This document shows positions 1 through 6,863 of a stretch of DNA of 64,000 bases, piece by piece. The position numbers were made by a program, and so were the translations under genes. This stretch comes from DATEGZ01 sp035519535 (GTDB lineage Bacteria > Acidobacteriota > Vicinamibacteria > Vicinamibacterales > SCN-69-37). The stretch spans positions 4,793 to 68,792 of the forward strand of contig DATIWF010000154.1 of the NCBI GenBank assembly GCA_035519535.1, written 5' to 3'. The notes under the pieces are model-generated. The model had not been told where the DNA came from and ran no database searches. It was given only the letters and a program-made list of their open reading frames with translations. Position 1 is the stretch's first letter. Every line of letters starts with the position of its first letter.

Positions 1-776
1 GCGAGCATTTCAATTCCGGAGAAGTCCTGGGTGCCCTGCCGGCCGAGCGCGACGAGGTAGGCCTGCACGCCGCCGGTCAGCATCACGAGCGGGATCGCCC
101 AGAGCAGCGCACCCGCGGCTGCCGCAGCAACGAGGCGGAGGGCGTCACCCACACGCCGCCGCGCGACGAGCTCACCGGCGACCCAGCACAAGAGCGGCCC
201 GGTGAGCCAGATCGTCTGAGATCGGATGCCGATGATGAGCCCGGCCGCCACGGCGGAGACGATCCAGACGCGCGGCAGCCGGTTCGCGCCGCCGGCGTCG
301 ATCATGCGCCATCCGCGGAACAGGCCCGTCGCCACGGCCAGCGAGAGGACGAGCGCGGGCGTGTCGGACAGCGGGCGCGCGGCTGTGAACCAGAAGAGCG
401 GCGACATCACGGCCACGAGCGCGGCAAAGAACGCGACCGTCGGCATGAGGCCGACCGCGGTCCAGAATTCGGCCACGACCCAGAGCGCACAGGTTCCGGC
501 GATCAGACCCCAGACGCTCAAGCCGGCGGCGGCGCGCCGGTCGCGGTCCCACGACGGCTCGATCCAGGCCAGCGCCCGCGTGGACGCGCGAGCCATCGCG
601 ATGTACACGGGATAGCCCGGCGGATGCGGCTGATGGGCCGCCACGTCGAAGTGCTCGACGCCCATCGCGAAGTTGATCGAGTCGATGTCCTCGAGGGTGC
701 GCGGCAGCGCGCGCACGTGCGCGATGAAGAAGATCAGACTGGCGAGACCGATGAGCAGACGAAGGCGAGGCGTCAC
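1..776 (-). CDS. Integral membrane glycosyltransferase-like protein (3' end outside window)
   Basis: The reverse strand reads openly from a GTG at 774-776 to the window edge, giving about 258 residues of a longer protein. The N-terminus is a membrane helix, followed by a periplasmic stretch with acidic residues (DIDSINFA) and HQPHPPGYPVY, then several hydrophobic segments separated by Arg-rich loops. An acidic loop followed by HPPGYP is typical of GT-C type mannosyl/arabinosyl-transferase-like proteins (PMT, DUF2723-like), which use polyprenyl-linked sugars. The substrate cannot be told. It lies 32 nt downstream of larE on the same strand. An ATG further inside is possible, but it would remove the first helix. 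The family call is from motif resemblance; the membrane topology is seen directly. Confidence 0.65.
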   Translation of the reverse strand, partial: MTPRLRLLIGLASLIFFIAHVRALPRTLEDIDSINFAMGVEHFDVAAHQPHPPGYPVYIAMARASTRALAWIEPSWDRDRRAAAGLSVWGLIAGTCALWVVAEFWTAVGLMPTVAFFAALVAVMSPLFWFTAARPLSDTPALVLSLAVATGLFRGWRMIDAGGANRLPRVWIVSAVAAGLIIGIRSQTIWLTGPLLCWVAGELVARRRVGDALRLVAAAAAGALLWAIPLVMLTGGVQAYLVALGRQGTQDFSGIEML

Positions 777-808
777 GTCGGAGCGCGGCCGGGCCGCGGG
801 TGGGTCCG

Positions 809-1654
809 CTAGACAGGTCGCAGCGGCACGCCTTCGTTGAGGCTGCCGAGCCGGTAGCCCTTCAGATCGAGCGCCACGAACTTGAAGCCCAGCGCCGTGA
901 GCGCACGGGTGATCGCCGCGGCGGTCGCGGGCTCGATCGCGCGGCGCATTTCTTCCGGCGCGAGCTCGACGCGCGCCACCTGATCGTGATGGCGGACGCG
1001 CAGCACGCGGAAGCCCAGCGCGCGGAGGGCGTCTTCCGCCTGCTCGATTGCGCGGAGCTTCGCGTCGGTCACTTCCGAATAGTACGGAATGCGCGACGAG
1101 AGGCACGCCGACGCCGGCTCGTCCCAGGTCGGCAGGCCGGCGGCGTGCGACAGCGCCCGGATGTCGTCTTTGCTGAACCCCGCCTCGTCGAGCGGGCTGA
1201 TCACGCCGAATTCGCGCGCGGCGCGCCGTCCGGGACGGTAGTCAGTCCGGTCGTCGGCGTTGCTGCCGTCGGCGACTGCGGCGAACCCGCGATCGCGCGC
1301 CAGCGCCGTCAGCCGCGAATAGAGCTCGTGCTTGCAGTGATAGCACCGGTCCGGTGCGTTGGCGCGATACCCCGGCCGGGTGAGCTCGTCGGTCGTGATG
1401 AATTCGTGCCGCAGGCCGAACTGCCGCGCCACGTTCAGGGCCATCGTCCGGTGGCGCTCGGGGTAGCTCGGGCTTTCGGCCGTCACGCACAACGCGTTCG
1501 GCCCAAGGACGCGGGTCGCCGACCAGGCGAGGAACGCCGAGTCCACGCCCCCGCTGTAGGCCACCACGAGCGAGGGCAGCGACCGCAGGCGGGCGTCGAG
1601 CGCGTCCGCCCGCGCGCGGAGCTCGTGGCCCACCGCGGCTTCAGCGAGGGTCAC
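809..1654 (-). CDS. larE: ATP-dependent sacrificial sulfur transferase LarE
   Basis: A PP-loop ATPase of 281 aa. SGGVDS at 34-39 is the pyrophosphate-binding loop, and PASACLSSRIPY around 180-191 holds the family's conserved Cys (C184). LarE adenylates and thiolates pyridinium biscarboxylate to make the nickel-pincer cofactor of lactate racemase-type enzymes. A second pair, C104 and C107 in CYHC, is present. In the Thermotoga type of LarE three cysteines hold a [4Fe-4S] cluster that supplies sulfur catalytically, so this protein may be of that kind rather than the Cys-sacrificing kind; this is inference. The GTG start overlaps the stop of the upstream LysW-like gene (GTGA), so the two are translationally coupled. 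No larB or larC is visible in the window. Confidence 0.9.
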   Translation of the reverse strand: MTLAEAAVGHELRARADALDARLRSLPSLVVAYSGGVDSAFLAWSATRVLGPNALCVTAESPSYPERHRTMALNVARQFGLRHEFITTDELTRPGYRANAPDRCYHCKHELYSRLTALARDRGFAAVADGSNADDRTDYRPGRRAAREFGVISPLDEAGFSKDDIRALSHAAGLPTWDEPASACLSSRIPYYSEVTDAKLRAIEQAEDALRALGFRVLRVRHHDQVARVELAPEEMRRAIEPATAAAITRALTALGFKFVALDLKGYRLGSLNEGVPLRPV

Positions 1655-1926
1655 TCGTCCCAGCCTCCGCCGCCCTCATCCTTGTCGTCGTCGTCCTCGT
1701 CGTCATCCTCGAACTCGTCGTCGTCCTCGTCGGCCTCGACTGCGGCGGCGGCTTCCTCTTCCTCTTCCTCGTCCTCGTCCTCGGTTTCGAATTCGAGCGG
1801 GTCGAGATTCGACACGCGCAGGCGACTGCCACAGGCTTCGCAGTCCCAGGGATCGCCGATTTCCATTTCCTCGAGGTCGTCGTCGTCGATCTCAAGTTCG
1901 GCGTCACATTCGGGGCAGGTCGCCAT
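1651..1926 (-). CDS. LysW-like zinc-ribbon protein with acidic tail
   Basis: A 91-aa protein. Two CxxC pairs (C4/C7 and C29/C32) form a small zinc ribbon. An LDPLEFE segment follows, then about 40 residues that are almost entirely Asp, Glu and Ala, and the protein ends GWDE. The amino-group carrier LysW of the alpha-aminoadipate lysine/arginine pathway has the same plan: CPEC ribbon, SLDPLEL, acidic region, C-terminal EDWGE. The tail here is much longer and ends WDE, so carrier function is uncertain. The gene overlaps larE by 4 nt. No LysX-type ligase or lysine genes are nearby. The acidic tract is encoded by simple GAC/GAG runs. It may be a carrier, a chaperone-like acidic protein, or a partner of LarE. 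Confidence 0.7.
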   Translation of the reverse strand: MATCPECDAELEIDDDDLEEMEIGDPWDCEACGSRLRVSNLDPLEFETEDEDEEEEEEAAAAVEADEDDDEFEDDDEDDDDKDEGGGGWDE

Positions 1927-1968
1927 ACACTCTCCTCTCGGGCCGATTATAACGAGGCCCGCCCCCGA

Positions 1969-2661
1969 ATGTCGTCATCGGCCAAGACCATCCTGATCGC
2001 GCATCGTCTGCCAGCCGTCCGGGAGCGGTTTGCGGCCGCGCTGGCCGACGCCCGTCACGCTTTTGTCACCGCGGACAGCGAGGCGAGCGCCCGCCGCGCG
2101 GCCGCCGACCGCGCCGTGCCGGTGAGTCTGGCGCTGGTCGATCTCGGTCTGACGAGCGACGGCGTGGCCTTCGTGCGAGCGCTCAAGCAGGAAGCCGGCC
2201 GCCCGCTGCCCGTGGTGGTCTTTTCCGGGACCGTCTCCTCGGCCGCGCAGATTCCGAAGCTGCTCGCGCTGGGCATCGGCGGGTACGTCAACGAGCACGC
2301 CGCCACGCCGCAAATCCTTCCGGCGCTCGCCCCCCATTTGTTCCCGGACAATTTCAACCGGCGCGCGAGCCCGCGCGTGGCGCTCGGCGTGCCGGTGTCG
2401 TATCGATCGGGCCAGACGATCGCGGGCGCGGTGACGCTCGATGTCGGCAAGGGCGGCCTGGCGATTCGCACGATGAATCCGCTGGCGCCAGGCGTCGAGA
2501 TTCAGCTCAAGTTCCGGCTGCCGAACGCGCCGGAGGACATCGAGGCCGCCGGCCGCGTCGCCTGGAGCGATCGCAAGGTGGGCATGGGCGTCCAGTTCGA
2601 GCGCGTCACCGCCGCGGATCAGGCGGCCATCGATGCGTTCATCGACCTGCACGCCGGCTAG
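1969..2661 (+). CDS. Degenerate receiver domain fused to PilZ domain
   Basis: A 230-aa two-domain protein. Residues 7-125 have a receiver-like fold with an Asp at the phosphoacceptor position (VDLG, D58). The usual acidic pair after strand 1 is replaced by AH, and the usual Lys near GYV is missing, so phosphorylation is doubtful. Residues 127-228 are a PilZ c-di-GMP-binding domain: R132xxxR136 is intact, but the D/NxSxxG motif reads DVGKGG with Ser replaced by Gly. Such proteins act in motility or polysaccharide control. It is divergent from the LysW-like gene and ends directly against the convergent P-type ATPase gene. c-di-GMP binding is likely but not certain given the substitution. Confidence 0.8.
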   Translation: MSSSAKTILIAHRLPAVRERFAAALADARHAFVTADSEASARRAAADRAVPVSLALVDLGLTSDGVAFVRALKQEAGRPLPVVVFSGTVSSAAQIPKLLALGIGGYVNEHAATPQILPALAPHLFPDNFNRRASPRVALGVPVSYRSGQTIAGAVTLDVGKGGLAIRTMNPLAPGVEIQLKFRLPNAPEDIEAAGRVAWSDRKVGMGVQFERVTAADQAAIDAFIDLHAG

Positions 2662-4533
2662 TCATCTCACGCGCAGCAACCGCAGTCCATTCGCGGTGAC
2701 CAGGAGCGACGCCCCGGTGTCGGCGAGAATCGCCAACCAGAGCGTGGCCAGACCCGACGCGGCGAGCACGACGAACACGAGCTTGATCCCGAGAGCCACG
2801 GCGATGTTCGTGCGGACGTTGCGGCGCGCTGCGCGCGCCAGGCGGAGCGCGTACGGGAGCTTTGACAGCTCGTCGGACATGAGCGCGACGTCGGCAGTCT
2901 CGAGGGCGGCGTCGCTTCCCGCCGCGCCCATCGCCACACCCACATCGGCCGCGGCCAGCGCGGGCGCGTCGTTGACGCCGTCCCCCACCATCGCCACCGG
3001 ACCGTAGAGGCGGCGGAGCGCGCCGAGACGCTGGACTTTGTCGTCGGGCAGCAGTTCGGCGTGTACCTCGTCGAGGCCGGTCGCTTCCGCCACGACCCGT
3101 GCGTGCGACGCCGTGTCGCCGGTCAGGAGCGCGATGTGCGTCACGCCCTCGGCGCGCAACGCGGCGACCGTCTGCCGTCCCTCACGGCGTGTCGCATCCG
3201 TCAGGCCGATGACTCCCAGCGCCGCGCCGCCGTGACCGACGAGCACCGGCATCGCGCCTCGACCGGTCACTCGTTCGAGCCGATCGTGCAGGTCCGGCGT
3301 GCAGAGCTGCCGCTCCTCGAACAGGCGGTGGCTTCCGACGATGGCCACCGCGTCGTTCACCATCGCCTCCGCGCCGCGCCCCGGCAGCGCGCGAAAGTCG
3401 GCGCCCGCGGCAAACGACAGACCCGCCGCGCGCGCTTCGTAGACGATCGCGCGGCCGATCGGATGCTCGGAGCGCAGCTCGAGCGCGGCGGCAATCGAAA
3501 GCACGCGGTCGCTCGACATCCCGCCCACGCCCAGGACGTCCGTCACCGCGACCCGGCCGTGCGTGAGCGTCCCCGTCTTGTCGAACGCGACACAGCGGAC
3601 CTGCCCGAGTTGTTCGAGGTGCGCGCCGCCTTTGATCAGCACGCCCTCGCGCGCCGCGGCAGTGAGCGCGGAGACCATCGACACGGGCGTCGAAATGACC
3701 AGCGCGCACGGGCAGGCGACGACGAGCAGCGCCAGCGCGCGATAGGACCACACGCCAAGCGCGTGGACCCAATCGGCGCCGCCCAAAAGGACCGGCGGCA
3801 CGACCGCGATCAAGAGCGCGAGGAGCGCCACGGCCGGGGTGTACGCGCGGGCAAATCGATCGACGAATAGCTGCACCGGCGCGCGCCGCCGACGCGCTTC
3901 CTGCACGGAATGGACGATCCGCGAGATCGTGCTGTCGGATGCCGGCCGCGTGGTCACGACGTCGAGCGCGCCGGCGCCGTTGATCGTGCCGGCGAGCACC
4001 GGGTCGCCCCGCCCCTTCTCGACCGGCCAGGACTCGCCCGTGACCGGCGCCTGATCGACGCTCGACTCGCCCTGCCGGACGACGCCGTCGAGCGGCACGC
4101 GCTCGCCTGGCCGGACGACCACCAGCTCGCCGACCTGCACCTCGCCAACCGGCACCTGGACGTCGATGCCCCGGCGCCGAACGAGTGCGATGGCCGGCGC
4201 CAGCGTCATCAGCGCGCGGATCGCGCGATCCGCGCGCTCGAGGCTTCGACCCTCCAGCCATTCCGCGACCTCGAAGAGCCAGATGACAGACGCGGCCTCC
4301 ACGACGTCGCCAAGAGCCGTCGCGCCGGCGACCGCGATGACCATCAGCACGTTGATGTCGAGCGACCCCTTCCGGAGCGACCGCCAGGCCCGGCGGAGCG
4401 GACCGGGAATGGTTGCGGCAATCGCTCCACCACACATCACCCAGGCGACGCCCGGGTGACCGGTCGACAGCGCGACGGCGCCGGCGGCGATGCCGAGCGC
4501 GGCCGCGACCATCAGGGTCAGGCGCGGATTCAC
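2662..4533 (-). CDS. P1B-type heavy-metal-exporting ATPase (Zn/Cd/Pb type)
   Basis: A 623-aa heavy-metal P-type ATPase. Seen in order are paired N-terminal membrane helices, the phosphatase loop TGES, the metal-binding membrane motif CPCALVIST, the phosphorylation site DKTGTLTHG, the family's HP dipeptide in SEHPIGRAIV, and the hinge GDGVNDAPAL. A CPC motif with this arrangement is typical of ZntA/CadA exporters of Zn2+, Cd2+ and Pb2+. The usual N-terminal HMA metal-binding domain is absent: the protein starts almost directly at the first helix. The GTG start at 4533 overlaps the ArsR gene stop (GTGA) and the family homology begins there; the reading frame stays open upstream only as antisense to the regulator. 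It is expected to be induced through the upstream regulator. Confidence 0.88.
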   Translation of the reverse strand: MNPRLTLMVAAALGIAAGAVALSTGHPGVAWVMCGGAIAATIPGPLRRAWRSLRKGSLDINVLMVIAVAGATALGDVVEAASVIWLFEVAEWLEGRSLERADRAIRALMTLAPAIALVRRRGIDVQVPVGEVQVGELVVVRPGERVPLDGVVRQGESSVDQAPVTGESWPVEKGRGDPVLAGTINGAGALDVVTTRPASDSTISRIVHSVQEARRRRAPVQLFVDRFARAYTPAVALLALLIAVVPPVLLGGADWVHALGVWSYRALALLVVACPCALVISTPVSMVSALTAAAREGVLIKGGAHLEQLGQVRCVAFDKTGTLTHGRVAVTDVLGVGGMSSDRVLSIAAALELRSEHPIGRAIVYEARAAGLSFAAGADFRALPGRGAEAMVNDAVAIVGSHRLFEERQLCTPDLHDRLERVTGRGAMPVLVGHGGAALGVIGLTDATRREGRQTVAALRAEGVTHIALLTGDTASHARVVAEATGLDEVHAELLPDDKVQRLGALRRLYGPVAMVGDGVNDAPALAAADVGVAMGAAGSDAALETADVALMSDELSKLPYALRLARAARRNVRTNIAVALGIKLVFVVLAASGLATLWLAILADTGASLLVTANGLRLLRVR

Positions 4534-4859
4534 CCTCCGGCCTCCTCCACATGCTTCCGCGTGTCTTGGAGCAGGAGGGTGACGTGATGGTCGTCGAGCG
4601 AGTAATACGCCTGCCGCCCATCGCGACGGACGCGCACGAGCCGCGCGGTCCGCAACAGTCGCAGCTGATGCGAGACGGCCGACTCGCTCTGGCCGGCCAG
4701 CGTCGCGAGGTCGCCGACGCACCGCTCGCCGTGCGCCAGCGCGTCGAGCAACCGGACGCGCGTGGGATCGCTCAAGAGCCTGAACACATCCGCGACGGAC
4801 TGGAGCAGCCGTCCGGAAAGAAGACGCGGGCGGACGTCGGCGAGGGTCCCGGAATCCAT
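4530..4859 (-). CDS. ArsR/SmtB-family metal-sensing repressor
   Basis: Counted from ATG 4859, a 109-aa winged-helix repressor. The recognition helix lies around 57-70 (QSESAVSHQLRLL). The C-terminal helix carries D90, H92, H103 and E106, an exact match to the alpha-5 zinc-site pattern DxHx10HxxE of SmtB/CzrA. The alpha-3 site is only partly kept (ERCVGDL, one Cys). It therefore most likely senses Zn2+, or possibly Co2+. It represses itself and the coupled P1B-ATPase. A GTG 48 nt upstream would also be in frame, but that stretch holds the -35 box and operator, so ATG 4859 is preferred; it sits at the predicted transcription start. Confidence 0.88.
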   Translation of the reverse strand: MDSGTLADVRPRLLSGRLLQSVADVFRLLSDPTRVRLLDALAHGERCVGDLATLAGQSESAVSHQLRLLRTARLVRVRRDGRQAYYSLDDHHVTLLLQDTRKHVEEAGG

Positions 4860-4862
4860 GAC

Positions 4863-4895
4863 ATATGAATACTTGAACATATGGTCATGCGTCAA
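4863..4895 (-). promoter_or_regulatory. Nested promoter and ArsR/SmtB operator
   Basis: Reading the reverse strand, TTGACG (4890-4895) is followed after 18 bp by TATTCA (4866-4871). An inverted repeat ATATG-N10-CATAT (4863-4882), with inner TTCA and ATTCA as in SmtB/CzrA operators, covers the spacer and -10. The predicted transcription start falls at about 4859, the ATG of the regulator, so the mRNA would be leaderless. A bound repressor would block RNA polymerase directly. Confidence 0.6.
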
Positions 4896-4965
4896 TTCCT
4901 GGTTCACGACCCCTTGACAGCCTCACGGCCGCGACGAGTCGCCTCCGGTCAGACCACCCGGAGTG

Positions 4966-4995
4966 TTGACACGTCTTTTCTTACCGCACTACGAT
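4966..4995 (+). promoter_or_regulatory. Sigma-70-like promoter of the ABC operon
   Basis: TTGACA (4966-4971) and TACGAT (4990-4995) are separated by 18 bp. This gives a predicted start near 5002 and a leader of about 100 nt before the ATP-binding protein gene at 5106. No clear riboswitch or attenuator was seen in the leader. Confidence 0.5.
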
Positions 4996-5105
4996 TTCGC
5001 GTTGTTCTCGTAACTTGGTTTCATATCTAGAACTTCAAGTTCGCTCGCTCGTGACGACACTCGATTCCGGCCTGCGACATCCTGCGACTCAGGAATGGAG
5101 CCTTC

Positions 5106-6089
5106 ATGATTGAGGTGCAACACCTCACGAAGCGCTACGGCCCGGTCACCGCCGTGGACGACGTGAGCTTCAAGGTGGAAAAGGGCGAAATCCTCGGCTT
5201 CCTGGGGCCCAACGGCGCCGGGAAAACGACGACGATGCGCGTCCTGACGGGCTACATGCCCGCCAACGACGGCAAGGCGGTCGTGGCCGGGTACGACGTC
5301 TTCGCCAACCCCATCGAAGCCAAGCGTCGCACCGGCTACCTGCCGGAGACCCCGCCGCTCTACCCCGAGATGACCGTCCGGGAGTACCTGACGTTCGTCG
5401 CGAAGATCAAGCTCAACGGCGCGTCGAAGTCGGACCGCAACATGCGGGTCGCCCACGCGATGAAGAAGACGCACGTGGACGACATGGCCAGCCGGCACTG
5501 CGCGAAGCTCTCGAAGGGCTACCGGCAGCGCGTTGGTCTGGCGCAGGCAATCCTCCACGACCCCGAGGTGCTGATCCTGGACGAACCGACGGCGGGGCTC
5601 GACCCGAAACAGATCATCGAGACGCGGGACCTCATCCGGAGCCTCGCGGGCAGCCACACGATCATCCTGAGCACCCACATCCTGCCGGAGGTCGCGCAGA
5701 CGTGCCAGCGGGTCGTCATCATCAACAAGGGACGGGTCGTCGCCGAGGACACGCCGGAGAACCTGACGCACCAGCTCAAAGGCGCGGCGACGCTCTACGT
5801 GCAGGTGGAGGCGAGCGGCGACCTCGTTCCCACGCTCAAGGGCGTGCCAGGCGTCGCCAAGGTCACGGTGGCGGACCGTCACGAGAAGTACACCGGCTAC
5901 GAGATCGAAGCCGCGCCCAATCGTGACGTCCGGCGCGACGTCGCGCGCGCGGTGGTCGACGGCGGCTGGGGACTGCTCGAGCTGCGGCCCAACCGGATGA
6001 GCCTCGAGGAGATCTTCCTTCAGCTCACGACCGAGGAGCGGCCCGACGAGCGCGGCGAGGAGGGGAAGGTGGAGGCCCAGCATGGCTAA
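5106..6089 (+). CDS. ABC transporter ATP-binding protein (GldA-like)
   Basis: A 327-aa ATPase. Walker A is GPNGAGKTT near residue 36, the signature is LSKGYRQRVG (Lys in place of the first Gly of LSGGQ), Walker B is VLILDEPTAGLDP, and the switch is STHIL. A C-terminal domain of about 100 residues follows the ATPase core, as in GldA/NosF-type proteins. It drives the permease encoded next, whose start lies 8 nt inside this gene. The set of ATPase, ABC-2 permease, GldG-like protein and DUF4340 protein is common in Acidobacteriota and Bacteroidota. In the latter GldAFG is needed for gliding; elsewhere the substrate is unknown. Confidence 0.9.
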   Translation: MIEVQHLTKRYGPVTAVDDVSFKVEKGEILGFLGPNGAGKTTTMRVLTGYMPANDGKAVVAGYDVFANPIEAKRRTGYLPETPPLYPEMTVREYLTFVAKIKLNGASKSDRNMRVAHAMKKTHVDDMASRHCAKLSKGYRQRVGLAQAILHDPEVLILDEPTAGLDPKQIIETRDLIRSLAGSHTIILSTHILPEVAQTCQRVVIINKGRVVAEDTPENLTHQLKGAATLYVQVEASGDLVPTLKGVPGVAKVTVADRHEKYTGYEIEAAPNRDVRRDVARAVVDGGWGLLELRPNRMSLEEIFLQLTTEERPDERGEEGKVEAQHG

Positions 6090-6861
6090 CCGCCTGCGCA
6101 ACATCTCGGCGATCGCCGGCAAGGAGCTGCGCGGCTACTTTGCCTCGCCCATCGCGTGGGTGATGATGGCGCTCTTCGCGATCCTCTTCGGGTACTTCTA
6201 CACGGTCTACCTGACCTACTTCGTGCGTCAGGGGATGCAGGCGCAGTTCGGCGGCGGACCGCCGACCCAGAACGTCAACATGGACATGATCCGGCCGCTC
6301 CTGAGCAATGCGAGCGTGCTGATCCTGTTCCTGCTGCCGATGGTCACGATGCGGACGTACTCCGAGGAGAAGCGCTCGGGGACGATCGAGCTGCTGCTCA
6401 CGTCGCCGCTCACGGACTTCGAGATCGTCCTGGGCAAGTTCCTCGGGGCGATCGGCCTCTTCGCCGCGCTGCTCCTCGTGACGGCGGTGTACCTGGGCAT
6501 GCTGTTCATCTTCGGCAACCCTGAATTGCGCCCGATTCTGTCGGGCTACCTCGGGTTGTTCCTGCTGGGCAGCTGCTTCATCTCGGCGGGGCTCTTCATC
6601 TCGAGCACGACCAAGAATCAGATGGTCGCCGGCGCGGCCACGTTCGTCCTGGCGCTGATGTTCTGGATCATCAGCTGGTCGGCGGACAGCGCGGGCCCGA
6701 CGGCGGGCGCGATCCTCAACTACCTGTCCATCACGCAGCACTTCGAGGACTTCGGCAAGGGCATCATCGACACGACGCACCTCGTCTTCTACTTCAGCTT
6801 CATTGCCTTCTGGCTGTTCCTCACGTTGAAGTCCGTGGACAGCGAGCGGTGGAGGGGCTAG
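6082..6861 (+). CDS. ABC-2 type permease (GldF-like)
   Basis: A 259-aa membrane protein with about six hydrophobic segments. It begins with a short cytoplasmic helix (AIAGKELRGYFASPIAWVMM), the typical start of ABC-2 permeases. A conserved cytoplasmic loop, MRTYSEEKRSGTIELLLTSPL, follows the second helix pair and contacts the ATPase in this family. The gene overlaps the ATPase gene by 8 nt and is followed after 2 nt by the GldG-like gene. The substrate cannot be told. Confidence 0.88.
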   Translation: MANRLRNISAIAGKELRGYFASPIAWVMMALFAILFGYFYTVYLTYFVRQGMQAQFGGGPPTQNVNMDMIRPLLSNASVLILFLLPMVTMRTYSEEKRSGTIELLLTSPLTDFEIVLGKFLGAIGLFAALLLVTAVYLGMLFIFGNPELRPILSGYLGLFLLGSCFISAGLFISSTTKNQMVAGAATFVLALMFWIISWSADSAGPTAGAILNYLSITQHFEDFGKGIIDTTHLVFYFSFIAFWLFLTLKSVDSERWRG

Positions 6862-6863
6862 CC

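Noticed and set aside
800..1996. Long open frame on the + strand opposite larE and the LysW-like gene, with Ser-rich stretch
   Set aside because: It is the complement of the larE PP-loop gene and the acidic GAC/GAG run; the composition (Arg/Ala/Ser) is that of a GC-rich antisense frame and no family motif appears.
5002..5105. Riboswitch or attenuator in the roughly 100-nt leader of the ABC operon
   Set aside because: No known aptamer motif or terminator-like stem with U-run was found by eye.
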